Shown here one piece after another: positions 1 through 10,639 of a stretch of 64,000 nucleotides of DNA (positions within the stretch are counted from its first letter, which is position 1; the number at the start of each line of letters is the position of its first letter). The position numbers and the translations under genes were made by a program. The DNA is from Polytrichum commune (taxonomy: Eukaryota > Streptophyta > Polytrichopsida > Polytrichales > Polytrichaceae), in assembly GCA_950295325.1 (NCBI GenBank), contig OX485809.1:12464001-12528000 (forward strand). Reading direction: 5' to 3'. The notes under the pieces are model-generated. The model did no database searches. It had not been told where the DNA came from and worked only from the letters and a program-made list of their open reading frames with translations.

Positions 1-110
1 CTCAAATATAGAAGTCAATTGAAATAAGTGACCGAAATAGGCACGTCTACCTTACCAACGTTTTATCCAAAATCCCCAAAATAAGATGAAATGGAATCAA
101 AGAACTCCTT

Positions 111-128
111 AAACCCTAAACCCTAAAC
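111..128 (+). promoter_or_regulatory. Telo-box repeat upstream of the AP2 gene
   Basis: Two and a half tandem AAACCCT units. Such telo-boxes are common in promoters and 5' leaders of plant genes; here the run lies about 310 bp before the first usable ATG of the multi-AP2 gene. A single telomere-like motif without further repeats argues for a promoter or leader element, not an interstitial telomere. No convincing TATA box was identified nearby. Confidence 0.4.
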
Positions 129-436
129 CACACCTTTGTCGCCCGACACACACTTCCCGCTTTGAGCGACGCTGGATTGCATTGAGCTCCTCTTCTCTCA
201 TCCTGTAAGCTTATTATCAGCTTTGAATTCTTGGTCGATGGACTGACCTCCCTCAAATGTTGCAGAACAATTTGTGGGAGGGTTAGGAAGATTACCTTGT
301 GGTGAGAAGAAGGAGAAGAAGAAGATAAGGAGGTTAGTTGGGGCTCAAGAAAAGGAAGTTGTGGTGGTGGAGGGATGAGGGTTTAGGGCCTATAAGGTTT
401 TATAAGGTTTTGTAAGTTTTGGAAGATTTGTTTCAC

Positions 437-662
437 ATGTGGTGTCCTGGGGAAGCTCTCCACAGGGCTCTCCAGTACTCGATGCAACCGGCTGTTTTGG
501 CTGGTTGTTGTTCATCATCATCCCACTATTCTCTATCTTCTTGCCTCAATAATCTGCATGAGAAGCATGTAACTCGACACAAGTCCACCTTAATCCTCCT
601 CAGCACCTGCCATGTTTTGCCAATCTCAGCTGCTCATCTCCAAAATCTCACAAAATTCAGAG
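437..662 (+). other. Candidate first coding exon of the AP2 gene
   Basis: An open frame begins with ATG at 437 and can be cut at a GT at 663, leaving phase 1, which matches the incoming phase of the exon at 1780. The frame stays open a little longer, to 697. The encoded segment is Ser/Cys/His-rich with no recognisable domain. The donor (GTCAGA) is weak, so the true start may instead lie in the repeated region at 957-1770, where another open frame with ATGs runs directly into the first AP2 exon. Confidence 0.35.
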
Positions 663-3600
663 GTCAGAAATCTCTTTCTTGGTTGGGTTATGTTTAGGTG
701 TAGTTTTCTTATTTTGGTTGAATTGTTGTTTTTCCTCGAGTGTCACATAGTGCAAATTACTTTGGAAAGGGCTAAGGCTAAGGGAGGAAATTTATTCCTG
801 AAGCATGAGTTGAAGAAGAATACCTGTAATCAATCCGGTAGTCTTAGTGATCGTACTTTATTGATGGCCATTGGCCATTCTGTGGTCCCTGCTATAATTT
901 TCTCAAAGTACATAACTTCTGCAACATATCCCCCCTGATTAGGGTTTATGTGCAATCATCATGGAAGATGAGATGGAGACAGGTTCAACTCATTTTTCTG
1001 GCCCAAGTTTAGTTCTCTCAATATTGGTAGTCACTCTTAAGTAACCAATTCTCCTGCCCTTTTTTCAATTGTTTTTGCCTTCTTGAGGGTTACATGGTGC
1101 AAATCACTTTTGGAAAGGGCTAAGGCTAAAGGAGGATCTGTATTCTTGAAGCATGAATGGAAGAGGAGTTATGTGTAATTCATCCGGTAGTCTTAGTAAA
1201 TGTACTCTACTGCTCGCCATTGGCCTTCTGTGAAACATATTTGTAGGCCTTGCTATAATTTTCTGAAAGCACATAACTCTATGTGGAGGAAATACTTCTG
1301 CAACATATTTTCCCTGATTATGGTGCATATCAAGCATCATGGAAGACAACTTTAGTCCCTCTTAGATAACCCATTGTAATGTATCAATCTTGGTGTTTAA
1401 TTCTCCTGGCTTGGTTGAAGTTTTATTGTTATTGTGTTATGGAGGGTTATATGATGGAGATCACTCTTGAAAGGGCTAAGGTAGGCATTTGGAAGATTAC
1501 TATCGGATTGATTATACATTCTCTTCTTTCAATGAAACAACAAAACTGTAGGCCCTTGCTATGCTTTTCTCAAATTACATAATCCTATGCGGAGGAAATT
1601 TTTTGTGCAACATACCCCCCCTGATTAGGATTTTATGTCAAGCATCATGGAAGAGCAGATGAAGGAGACCAGTTCAACTTATTTTTTAAGCCCAAGTTTA
1701 GTTCTATCAATATTGGAAATCACTTTTAATCAACCCAATATAGAGTACCCATCCTGGTTGGTTTTATTCAACTTAACAGGTCTTCGGGAAAGTCAAGGTC
1801 GTTGGGAGGCACGCATAAGTGAAGGCAGCCGACAAGCTAAGCTTCTGTTTGCCTCAGAAGAAGAGGCAGCAAAAGCATATGACAAGTAAGTTAATTTTTG
1901 CAGTTGGATACATAGGTGTTCAAATCAGTCTTGAGTGCAATAATTACCTTCAGATATCTGGAAATGGTGCAAATTGGGGGCTTGCAAGGGAAATTGTTGT
2001 TTATTACTAAACCAAAACTATCAAATTGAAAGAAATGGGGAATTTTGGAGTGTTCTGAGGACTTATCGAAACACTGGACTAAATGTGTAGAGCTCAGTAC
2101 AAGCTACATGGGGACCGAGCGGAGACAAACTTCATTCTTTCAGAGAAGGAGAAAATGGAGGTTTTGTCATTGGACTGGGAAGACCTAGTTTTGAAGCTGC
2201 AGCTTCAAGGGCTACCAGAGGCTTCACCATGTGCGTGAGTAACCAGTCTTGTTATCAGTATGGGGCCTTGTTTTTTAAGACAAGTTGTCTAACTCCTAAA
2301 GTGTACACAAAATACATAGATCAAACATCAGTTTCATGTACTTTTTGTAGCCTCTTATGCTCCTCTCACTTACATTGTAGGCTTCTTAGATGTACTTGTT
2401 TGTTCATTTGTGGTACAAACACACTTATATTCTTGCATAAGGGCCACTGCAAGCTTAAAGATTGCATCATTATAGAATATAAAATTCTTCTGAAAGTCAG
2501 ATGTAGAATTACATTTAGATGAAAGATGTCAATACAACGAGTACTTCATACAATACAATGTTTATTTGAGACGAGGCCTGTTTGCATTGTATTGGAAGCA
2601 TCTAGGGGCTAACCTCATTGGCCATTATCAATTTGGTCGTCTTTGAATTTTTTAAGTCGAATAAAGATTCCTTTGTCCTATATGGAGCTGTATAAGTCAA
2701 TTGACTTGCAGCAGGATTGTGCTGTGTGGCTTTTGTGAACGTGTGGAGACCTTATCAAGCTTGAGATGACTAATCTAGAAAGTCATCCTCAATGCCTAAG
2801 CAAAATGTATTTATCCTCTAACACAATATGACTTTTGGTTTGGATTTGGTTGATTTGCATACAACACCTTCCACATTCGGCAAGTTTTGGAGGTAGTGTG
2901 GAGGTTTGAGCGGAGAATTTTCTATGTCGGTTCATTGAGGGTCAAATTTATTTTGGCACGCCAAGAGGTGCTAAAAATGAGTTTGGCACTCAATGAGCCA
3001 AATAAGTTGCTCTTTGTTTAAATTCAAACACTACCTCCAAGCATGCTCCGCAATTGGAAAGACATTATTGATATTGTATGTTCAACAACCAACGTACAAT
3101 CATAGGGGACCAATTCCCAACGAAAAGTTCAATTGAGTTAAAGGGCAACCCCAATGTATTCAAGCTGTTGACGAGTAGTTTTGTAAGTGCCATGTAATCT
3201 GGCCCAGCTGGTTTGTACCCATGTGTTTTTTAGGACTTTTATGCAGTGTAGTAGGAGCTCTACCAACAATGAAAGGTGTTTCCATGTTTTTGATGGTATA
3301 CCAGTTTGATGCTGAACAGAGGTATTTTTTGGCTTTATTTTTTTTTACAGCGGGGCTGGCATTTCATGGAGTGCATTATAAGAACCAATCTTGGCATGCT
3401 TATGTCAAAAAAGACAAAATACGCTATGTTGGTATATTTGGCTCAATGTTGGAAGCAATCAAGGCATATGACATGTATGTTTTCCCGCTTTCTCTGTCTT
3501 AATGAATGTGATTTCTCTGTTGTCTCATGTTTTGAAGGAAAGTACATCTACAGTTCTTGTAGTATAGGTTAGTTTTACTCCTAAGAAACTGACAATTCTT

Positions 3601-6600
3601 GTGCTGGCAGGGCTGAATATAACCTCCATGGAGCTAATGCTTTACTCAACTATGAGCTTTCAGAAGATGAAGCAATTGAAGTGGAAAGAATGGATTGGAA
3701 CATGTTAGTTGAAAAACTGGGTCTGACAGTACAAGGACGTCGCAAGCATCGTAAGCCTCAAACTGTGACTGAGGGTTCAATCCGTGCAATACTAGAGTTA
3801 TTGTCTAATCAATACGACTTTTTGTCGGGAGCTGATCCCCATGATTTTCCATTGGTTGTTTTGCATTATAAGTTCAATAACTGAAGAGCAACCTATTTCG
3901 GTTCATTGAGGGCCAAACCCACTTTAGCACCTCTTGGCATGTCAAACTAAGTTTGACCCTCAATGAACCAGTTTAGGATGTTCTTCGTTCAATCTTCCAC
4001 ACTACCTCCAAGCATGCACCAAAAACTTACCAAACATGGAAGGTGTTGTATGCCAAACATCTAATTTCTGACCAAAAAGTATTGTTGAGTTAGAATATAA
4101 CTCTACTGGATAGGCTGGATTGTGCTGCTTTTTCTAAAGTCAAATCTGGTCCCAGGTTAATCCTCATATTTGTTGAAGCTGGAACTTATTCCTTAACTCT
4201 TTGAAAACTTCTACCTCTCAGCTGGTACAAATCTGCTCTTTTTTTATCTCAGAAAAGACTGGCTATCGGGGTGTGCGCCAAGTTATGTCTGGCAAGTGGC
4301 TGGCAAGTTATTACTATCGAGGGACCGTTATTCAGCTTGGCCTTTTTGAGGCATTAGATGTTGCTGTTAAGGCTTATGATAGGTGAATGAAGACCACAAT
4401 CTCTTTTTCCGGTTATTGTTGAGCTTGAATTTGTGAATATGCATATTAATCCACACTTCATACCATAATCTGTGTAACCCTTTATTCCTGCTGCAGTGCT
4501 TTTCAATTTTCCTCTCTGCATTGAAAGATTTGTACTTCAAATAGCCTTTAATTCATCACCATTCTTGGCTTGCACTTTCTCTTTACAGTTTCGCGTATAA
4601 GTTATGTGGAGAATCTGCCAAGCTGAATGGATCTTTGTCAGATGATGAGAAGGACCGTCTATCAAACCTTTCTTTAAAAGAGGTTCAACAAGCTCTAGGT
4701 CGCCAAGCAACCCGTGTACCTCGAATGGGTATTATTCCTTACAATTATTTTGTCAATTATCTCTCATTTTGGTATGCACCTCTTACAAGTCTGTGAAGCT
4801 ACTAACAAGATGTCACAGCTGTCAGGACTTCTAACCTCCTTGAAAGATTGTTAAAAATTTATTAAGAATGTTTCCTAAAAATTTATATCTGCCCCTTTTG
4901 GCTTCTTTCTATACTTATCACATATTTCCAAATGATGGTATATAATGTGAGTACGATTTTAAAATAATGCTTACTGGTTTATAATGTAATCATCTTGTAA
5001 AACATGTATCAATCTCATGTAACAATTCGCTATGTATTAGCACAATTTGACACATAATAGAAAAGAATATGAAATAATGCAATTATTGCAAATCAATTGG
5101 AATTATATGATAGGTGAAATGGGTGCCCGAGGAGCTCGACTTGCACAAGGCAAATGGGAGGTTTGTGTGGAAAGCACAATGCGGGACAGTATTTTTCTGG
5201 CAACTACTGCTAGTGAGGCAGAGGCAGCAGAAGTGCACGATATGTAAGCAAGTCAAGTTTTTGTTCAGGATTTTGCATGAAATCTTTCCTCTTTGTGTGT
5301 GGTAATATTGATCAACTACACTAATTATGGTAAATATTGTGGGCATGTGTATAGTGAGACTTATTCTCTGCATCCCTAGTGTGGCCCATAGTGTATACAT
5401 CACGCTTGAAAATAGCCTGCACCACTGGTTACACTTGAATCTTCAACCACTCATTGTGTTCACATTATTTCACTACTAGTTGTGGGTAAGGTATCTATTG
5501 TTCAAGCAATTGAGAATGCAGATTTAATGAGCATAAATTCACTTCCTAAGTCCAAGAATCAAGGGAGAAACATCAAAAATCGGCATGCAGGTGTATCTTT
5601 GAATGGTCACTGCAGCCAAATGGCCAAGAATAAAAATTAGGAGGTGATCTGGTGTCTGTAGAAAGAGCATGAGAAGCTCTACAAGGTAGAACGTTTGTTT
5701 GTGGAAAACGAGCAAGATTTGAAAGAGATAATATCATTTATTTCTTGGACCTCTGATGTTATATAGTGTGGGTTGGTGATTAGTGTGTACCCACAGCATT
5801 ATCCCTTATGATTTTAGTGTTGATCCTTGTTATTTTTGTGGCCCACAGTATTTATCACAATTGGTTTAGTATTAATTGCTTCGAATGCAAATAGATTGGT
5901 TTGAATTAAATGCTTTGATGCAAACGCATGAAGTTCGCATGTAGATTTCTTCATATTAATTGTATGCTAGTATTGGCTTTTGCAGAGCTGCATATAAGCT
6001 ACACAAGGATTTGGCAAGGACATACTCAGACTTATCTGCTGAGCTACGAGAAAATGTGGACTCAGCTGACTGGTTATCTGTTGCCGAGAAGTTTGGACTG
6101 CAACGACTTCCTTCTTGTGGGTGCCATTTTTCCAATCTGCCCGGCATATTCTAATGGCATTCGTTGTTTATCCACATTCTAGTTTACAAATTGGGCATGT
6201 TTTTTAGTAACTATCTTGTACTCTATGTTATGCAGATCATGGAGTGAAGAGACTCGTGTCTGGAATGTGGCAAAGTTTCCTCTTCCACGGTGGATCCTAC
6301 CTCCCTATTGGCACATTTGCTGAGGGAAAGCTGGCTGCCTATGCCACTGACATGTATGCCTTTTCCTCCATAACGATGTACTTATCTACGATTATGACAT
6401 GATAGTTTTCATTGAGGCGCCCTTAGAAAATGGTTATACCTTAACTTCTAATGGTCTACATGTCCCAACATGGGACTCTCAATGTCAGTACCTCGATCTT
6501 GCTATAAAATGAGTATCCTTGAGCAACTTTGTTATCTGGGTGTAGCTCTTGGGACTTGTTTATTATCTCTAAAAGCTCAATCATGAAATCATATGCATGG

Positions 6601-9173
6601 TTATGTTTGCATGTAAAGAGACAGTTTGATCATTTCAAGATGATTTAATGTTTGCAACTTTTCACCAATCTACAGCATCTGTAATTTGAATTTTATATAT
6701 ATAAAATAATCTTACACATCTTTGAAAATGCTTTACCCCTCAGGCCTTCAAGGTCTAAAGGTCTGGGGCCCTATTTATACAGGATAAGTAATGATTTGTT
6801 TGTACCCTCAACAAGTACTTAAACTTTATTTTAGTTGGTCTTCAATATTTAATCCATATTTATCAGAATTCTTAAAAAAGAGGAAGTGAAATTAGAGTCA
6901 GATGTGATAATGGTGATGAGATATAAGTGGTACATGTTTAAGTCTAGGTCATATATATGAGCTCAATCCCTATAATTCATAGTATATGTATGTGCTTTGA
7001 TTGGAAAAATGTACACAATTAATGCGCATGTTTTAGATAGGGCCTCTATGACCTTTCAAGGATTAAGACATGAAGATCAAGCTGATTTTTGAACTTAGTA
7101 CTGGCTTTGATACATTTTTGCTTCAGCAGCTTATTTGTGATTGGTGTTTAAATCTCAGGTGCACATACAAGCTGCAAGGAGATGCTGAAGGCGCAGTATA
7201 TAATTCCATACTCAATGTACAAGAGAAGCAAAGAGTTGATAATATGACTTGGGGTCAGCTCATCACTTATTTGCGAGGTGAATAATGAGAACTCCTGTGG
7301 TTGCGTTACCATACAAGATCACAAAGTTGATCTGAAAGATATTATTCAAAATTTATGAGATTTCGTGCTCAGATTAGACTTATCCTTGAACTCAATGGGG
7401 CTTCTTGTCTGGAGTTGGTCCCTTATGATTTTCATTGGTTGTTTTGTGTACAATATCAATAATTTCTTTCCTCTTGTGGTGTGTGCTCATAGGTAGTGTT
7501 GAATTTGAATGAAGAGCAACCTTTTCGGTCCATTGAAGGCAAAACTTATTTTAGTGCCAAGAGGCATGCCAAAATGAATTCAACCCTTAATGAACCGATA
7601 TGGAATGTTCCTAGTTCAAACCTTCACACCACCTATGAGCATGCAGTGAAAAGTTACCATACATGGAAGGTGTTCTAAGGTAGATGTGCCTAATTCAGAA
7701 ATTTTTCTGTGCACCCACTTTTAGTAAAATATGAATACACAATTAGTGCGAGATGATTAGCAAATCTCAAAATCGTGCCCGTAGCCATTTGCCTCAGAAT
7801 GTTTGGAGTTCGTATGATTATGAAAGTGAAGATTCTCGTGCTCATTAAGTGATCATATAGGCCCCCCCCCCCCCCCCATTTATGTTGACTATTGAGCCTA
7901 GACTGGTTAGCATATTCTGAGCACATAATTTTAACTTTTTTAACCGCATGTCTTTTTTAGTGTCGTTCTTAGATCCACATCTAACCACCCACCAGTCAAA
8001 TATATGTGTCTAAATTATTGCTATGTTGGAATTAGGCATGTCTGCCTTATGTAAAACAACAAATTCCTGACCAAACCTTTTGACTCAATAACATATAGCC
8101 CATGTTGATCCCTTTGCATGCACAGTTTTCTGAGGTTGGAGATGTTGGTGGAGGTTGCAGAAAAGCAAGAGCAGTCACCAGTGATAGCAGAACTTGGAGA
8201 TCTGGAGGCGGTGGCTGCCATTTCTGAAGAACAACTAACCCGGGATCAAAGATGGACACTTTACCTTTGCCAAGAACAATTGGTGCAACAAAAGGTTAGT
8301 TTGCTTTCCTTGTTTTAAAAATGAAGATGGTGCATTTAGGCTCAAGGGTACTTGTTAGGCTTAAGTCTCATTGTTGGAAAATGGCTAGACCTACCCACTT
8401 CACTTTACCTTAGAGCCTGAGGACCTAAGTGACTAGGGAAGTTTGAATGGATGGAAAACCTATATGGAGTCCTACATAGCATGTGATGGATCATGTTTCG
8501 TAGTCCACAATGATTTTGTGTCAACCCCTCCTCAACGAGGTAAGTCTAACACAAAACCAGGAGACCATGACACTCCAAATTCTCAAAACTTTTGAATTAA
8601 GTGATGACTCAACGTGTGGAAGGACCCACATGAATCGGAGGGTCATGAAATAGCATTTGGTTGAGAGCCTAGTTGGGTATGTCTTACACTCCATTTGATG
8701 AGCATGAGAATCTTCACTTCGATAAGGAATAGGATATTCATATGAGCTCCAAAAACCATGAGGAAAGTGGCTATGGCTTGATTTGGATTTGCTAACCATC
8801 TGTACTAATCGCATGTTTTATATCTGTTGGTGGGCTAGTTGGAAAAAGGTAACTGTTTAAGACCCATCTCTACCTTACATGTGTTCAGATGATGAGAAGG
8901 TCTCCACGTGTAGGGCAACAAGTAGTTGTCCGAAGGCCCGAACTTGCAGATCAATTTTCTCCTCTCAATCGACGTGCAGATGGATCACCCTTACTGGTTG
9001 AGGAGGTGATGGAGGGTCACGCAGCGCCCCTTCTTTGGGTGTGTGAGTGTGGCAACCTTTTCCTCAAGTCACCTTTCCTGCTGACGAGAGTCAAGCTGGC
9101 CGTGTGCCACAAGCCTGAGTGTGCTGTAAGCAAAGAACGGGACCCTTATACTACCTGGGGGAGCCTGAATTGA
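437..9173 (+). CDS. Multi-exon gene for a protein with at least five tandem AP2/ERF-like domains
   Basis: Probable nuclear DNA-binding protein of about 650 residues. Proposed exons: 437-662, 1780-1885, 2091-2230, 3351-3474, 3611-3750, 4253-4382, 4589-4728, 5114-5243, 5986-6116, 6236-6353, 7159-7277, 8126-8294, 8889-9173. All internal junctions are GT-AG and the reading frame carries through from 437 to 7277. Each AP2-like domain is made of two exons: the first ends near AYD, the second begins with (A)YKLxG..A..N and continues into a helical linker. The third domain is the clearest, with YRGVR, GKW, LGLF and AYDR. The linkers (for example VDNMTWGQLITYLRG) resemble the segment between the two AP2 repeats of the AP2/ANT family. 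Weak points: the first exon is a guess (ATG at 437, phase-1 donor at 663), and the 7277/8126 junction has mismatched phases, so an exon or alternative site is missing there. The C-terminus is Cys-rich. Function is inferred from the domains only. Confidence 0.7.
735..1735 (+). repeat. Three head-to-tail ~350 bp repeats in the first intron or leader
   Basis: Three diverged copies begin around 735, 1085 and 1437. A GAAAGGGCTAAGG block recurs at about 765, 1113 and 1469 (spacing near 350). A second block starting ATCATGGAAGA recurs at about 957, 1337 and 1645, and a CCCTGATTA block precedes it each time. The last copy leads straight into the exon at 1780. The copies are far from identical, so the triplication is old. 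They may contain alternative promoters or first exons, but no reading frame is kept in all three. Confidence 0.65.
1780..2230 (+). other. AP2 module 1 (exons 1780-1885 and 2091-2230)
   Basis: The first exon encodes GRWEARI and ends in AAKAYDK; the donor GTAAGT follows at 1886. The second exon (140 nt, phase 2 in, phase 1 out, donor GTGCGT) encodes AQYKLHGDRAETNF followed by a linker with EKEKME and WEDLVLKL. The N-terminal YRG element is replaced by GLRESQG, so the DNA-contact strand is degenerate. Confidence 0.65.
2856..3065 (-). repeat. Foldback MITE-like repeat, copy 1
   Basis: It lies in the intron between modules 1 and 2, inverted relative to copies at 3885 and 7511. The ends carry GCATACAACACCTTCCA and a GGAGGTAGTGTGG block. 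The centre contains an inverted pair, GGTTCATTGAGGG against a diverged partner ending in CTCAATGAGCC. A further ACTACCTCCAAGCATG block to the right pairs with the left arm, making this copy the longest foldback of the three. No target duplication could be fixed. Confidence 0.55.
3351..3750 (+). other. AP2 module 2 (exons 3351-3474 and 3611-3750)
   Basis: The acceptor is a T-rich tract ending ACAG at 3350. The first exon encodes a degenerate half-domain with W, VGIF and AIKAYDM; donor GTATGT at 3475. The second exon, 140 nt, encodes AEYNLHGANALLNY and a linker with LSEDEA and MDWNMLVEKLGL; donor GTAAGC at 3751. The frame stays open past the donor to 3884, but that extension is intronic by homology with the intron of module 5. 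Confidence 0.65.
3885..4054 (+). repeat. Foldback MITE-like repeat, copy 2
   Basis: It lies in the intron between modules 2 and 3. It begins GAAGAGCAACC and ends GGAAGGTGTTGTATGCC. The inner inverted pair is GGTTCATTGAGGGCCAAAC against GTTTGACCCTCAATGAACC. The sequence just before it (about 3830-3885) also resembles that before copy 3 (about 7415-7510), so here the whole intron is paralogous and not only the MITE. Confidence 0.55.
4253..4728 (+). other. AP2 module 3 (exons 4253-4382 and 4589-4728), the best-conserved domain
   Basis: The exons encode GYRGVRQ, SGKWLAS, IQLGLFEA, AVKAYDR, then AYKLCGESAKLN and the linker LSDDEKDRLSNLSLKEVQQ. This matches the AP2 consensus order (YRGVR, GkW, LGtF, AA.AYD.AA.K..G..A.lN). 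Acceptors TCTCAG and TTACAG, donors GTGAAT and GTATTA. The second exon is again 140 nt. Confidence 0.75.
5114..6116 (+). other. AP2 module 4 (exons 5114-5243 and 5986-6116)
   Basis: The first exon encodes GARGARLAQGKWEV and ends EAAEVHDM at donor GTAAGC. The second encodes AAYKLHKDLARTY with a linker containing ADWLSVAEKFGL. Phases again 1 to 2 and 2 to 1 if the donor is GTGGGT at 6117. The LGTF strand is replaced by IFLATT, so this domain has diverged beyond likely sequence-specific binding. Confidence 0.6.
6236..7277 (+). other. AP2 module 5 (exons 6236-6353 and 7159-7277)
   Basis: The first exon encodes HGVKRLVSGMWQS, PIGTF and AYATDM; the second encodes CTYKLQGDAEG and the linker VDNMTWGQLITYLRG, which is the closest of all the linkers to the NMTRQEYVAHLRR-type linker of AP2/ANT proteins. 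Acceptors TGCAG and CTCAG; donors GTATGC and GTGAAT. The intron between them (6354-7158) is the longest within a module. Confidence 0.6.
7511..7677 (+). repeat. Foldback MITE-like repeat, copy 3
   Basis: It lies in the intron after module 5, in the same orientation as copy 2. It begins GAAGAGCAACC and ends ATGGAAGGTGTTCTA. Its left flank (about 7415-7510) is related to the left flank of copy 2, which supports duplication of a module together with its intron. Confidence 0.55.
8126..9173 (+). other. C-terminal exons 8126-8294 and 8889-9173 of the AP2 gene
   Basis: The open frame at 8126-8294 is acidic and Glu/Gln-rich and may be the remnant of a sixth second-half exon. Its donor AAAG/GTTAGT (phase 0) joins the acceptor TTCAG at 8888. 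The last exon encodes a basic stretch and then CECG...C....C, a possible four-Cys metal site, and stops with TGA at 9171. The AP2 family is not known to me to carry such a tail. The incoming phase at 8126 (2) does not match the outgoing phase at 7277 (1). Confidence 0.5.
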
Positions 9174-9194
9174 GAAGTGTTCAAACTCAAATGA

Positions 9195-9200
9195 AATAAA
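9195..9200 (+). terminator. Candidate polyadenylation signal of the AP2 gene
   Basis: AATAAA lies 22 bases after the TGA stop at 9171-9173. This is a near-consensus signal at a short but acceptable distance; no downstream element was recognised. Confidence 0.35.
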
Positions 9201-10430
9201 ATTGGGAGCTATTGAAATCTGGCAAACGGAGAATTTTGGTTTGACAAGAGTAATGATGGCAAAAGGACCATGGATTAGCAAAAGCACATGATTAGCAGAG
9301 CTTTTTATACATGAATTTGGGGACTTGACAGAGAGGTTGACTATGAAGGTATTGGAAACATTATTTGATCATATTTTCCCAATTGGAAAGTTGAAATAGG
9401 CCGTCTCACATCTCCAGGCAAAAGTTATAAGAGGTTTTCTTTCTCTTCACTGTTAAATGCTCAAGCAACCCGAAATGGGTCGCCACCTAATATTCTATTG
9501 GGGTTTGCGACCTACTAGGTGGCAACCAACGTGGATCAAAAGGTATGTATTGGTGTAGACTAGTGCCCACTACCACGTGCCGGATGTTAAACCAACCCTA
9601 TGGAGCTTTGTCTGCCTAAGAATTTGTAATTTGCTTGACTGGGAGGAAATCATGGACGGAGTTAGCTCCAACGACGTTAATCATTCTTCAAGTCATGGAC
9701 CCTCCTCGGATATTGGGAACATTCCTTGCTCCCATCTACTAGGTTTTGTACCAAATCTGTTAATGTGTTATGCAAACGAGATTTGCTAATGTATTATGCA
9801 CCAAATCCACAAATGTGTAATGCAATGAAATTAACAGATCCGAGCATTTTATACAAATTTTGTTGTAATCAAGTCGTCTTCCTCTCTAAGCTTATGATGC
9901 CAAGATTCCATAGCTTAGTGTAGACATCCTCTTCTTTTGTGCCTACACCCACAAGACTTGTAGGTTGTACATGAGTATTTTTGATCACACTCTACACAAT
10001 TTTGTGTTTGTAGTCAATGTGGTGTTATGAAATTTTGTTACGATTGATGATTATGTTGATTCACTACAATCTACCGTTCATATTTGTGTAAACCCATGAT
10101 TGTATTGTACCCATTAATTGGATCATCACTTATGAGTCTTGTGAATCTCTAATCGGTTAGTTAATTCAATTGGTTTAATAACACGGACTTGTTTATTTAA
10201 TAACATATATCCACTTGCACATGACATATTGATTGGTTGAGTTTTATGGATACATCACAGTTGATCAAGACGTGGTTGCAAATAAATTGTAGTTTGCGCA
10301 AAACACTTACAATTCTCATCATAGGAGATAAGCCCATTCCCATTTGAGAACCTCTAATGGACTCAACAAGTTATCTTTGAAAATGGTTGTTATAACATCA
10401 TAAACTACGAAATCATACCTTGGAAGAGGT
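9201..10430. other. Intergenic stretch without recognisable gene
   Basis: No open frame with a recognisable product on either strand. A short inverted pair (GTCGCCACCTA near 9480 and TAGGTGGCAAC near 9516) could form a hairpin. Otherwise AT-rich unique sequence. Confidence 0.4.
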
Positions 10431-10639
10431 TTGATGACTTCATAGTTTGGTGACATTCAAAATTTCAACATAGATTCTCACCTTATAGGACACAATCCAC
10501 TTGTTAGTGGCAACTACAAAATACTCACCATGAAGGAACTCTACATATCCTTTAATGCAATGCAATTTTTTCTTGTGTCGTTGGCTCGGTGACAAATTTG
10601 TTTCACATAGGAAACTCACATTTAAGATGATCATGTTTA

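Noticed and set aside
111-128. Interstitial telomere remnant
   Set aside because: Only two and a half units; typical of a promoter telo-box.
419-697. Open frame of 92 codons starting at 419 as a gene start
   Set aside because: The first codon there is TTG, not ATG; the first ATG in the frame is at 437, and I use that only as a weak first exon.
3611-3884. Extension of the AP2 frame past 3750 to the stop at 3884 as coding
   Set aside because: A GTAAGC donor at 3751 gives the same 140 nt exon as in modules 1 and 3 and matches the next acceptor phase; the extension resembles the intron after module 5.
7861-7878. Poly(C) run and the poly(G) run near 34350 as functional G-quadruplex sites
   Set aside because: Simple homopolymers prone to slippage or sequencing error; the poly(G) is in only one of four repeat units.
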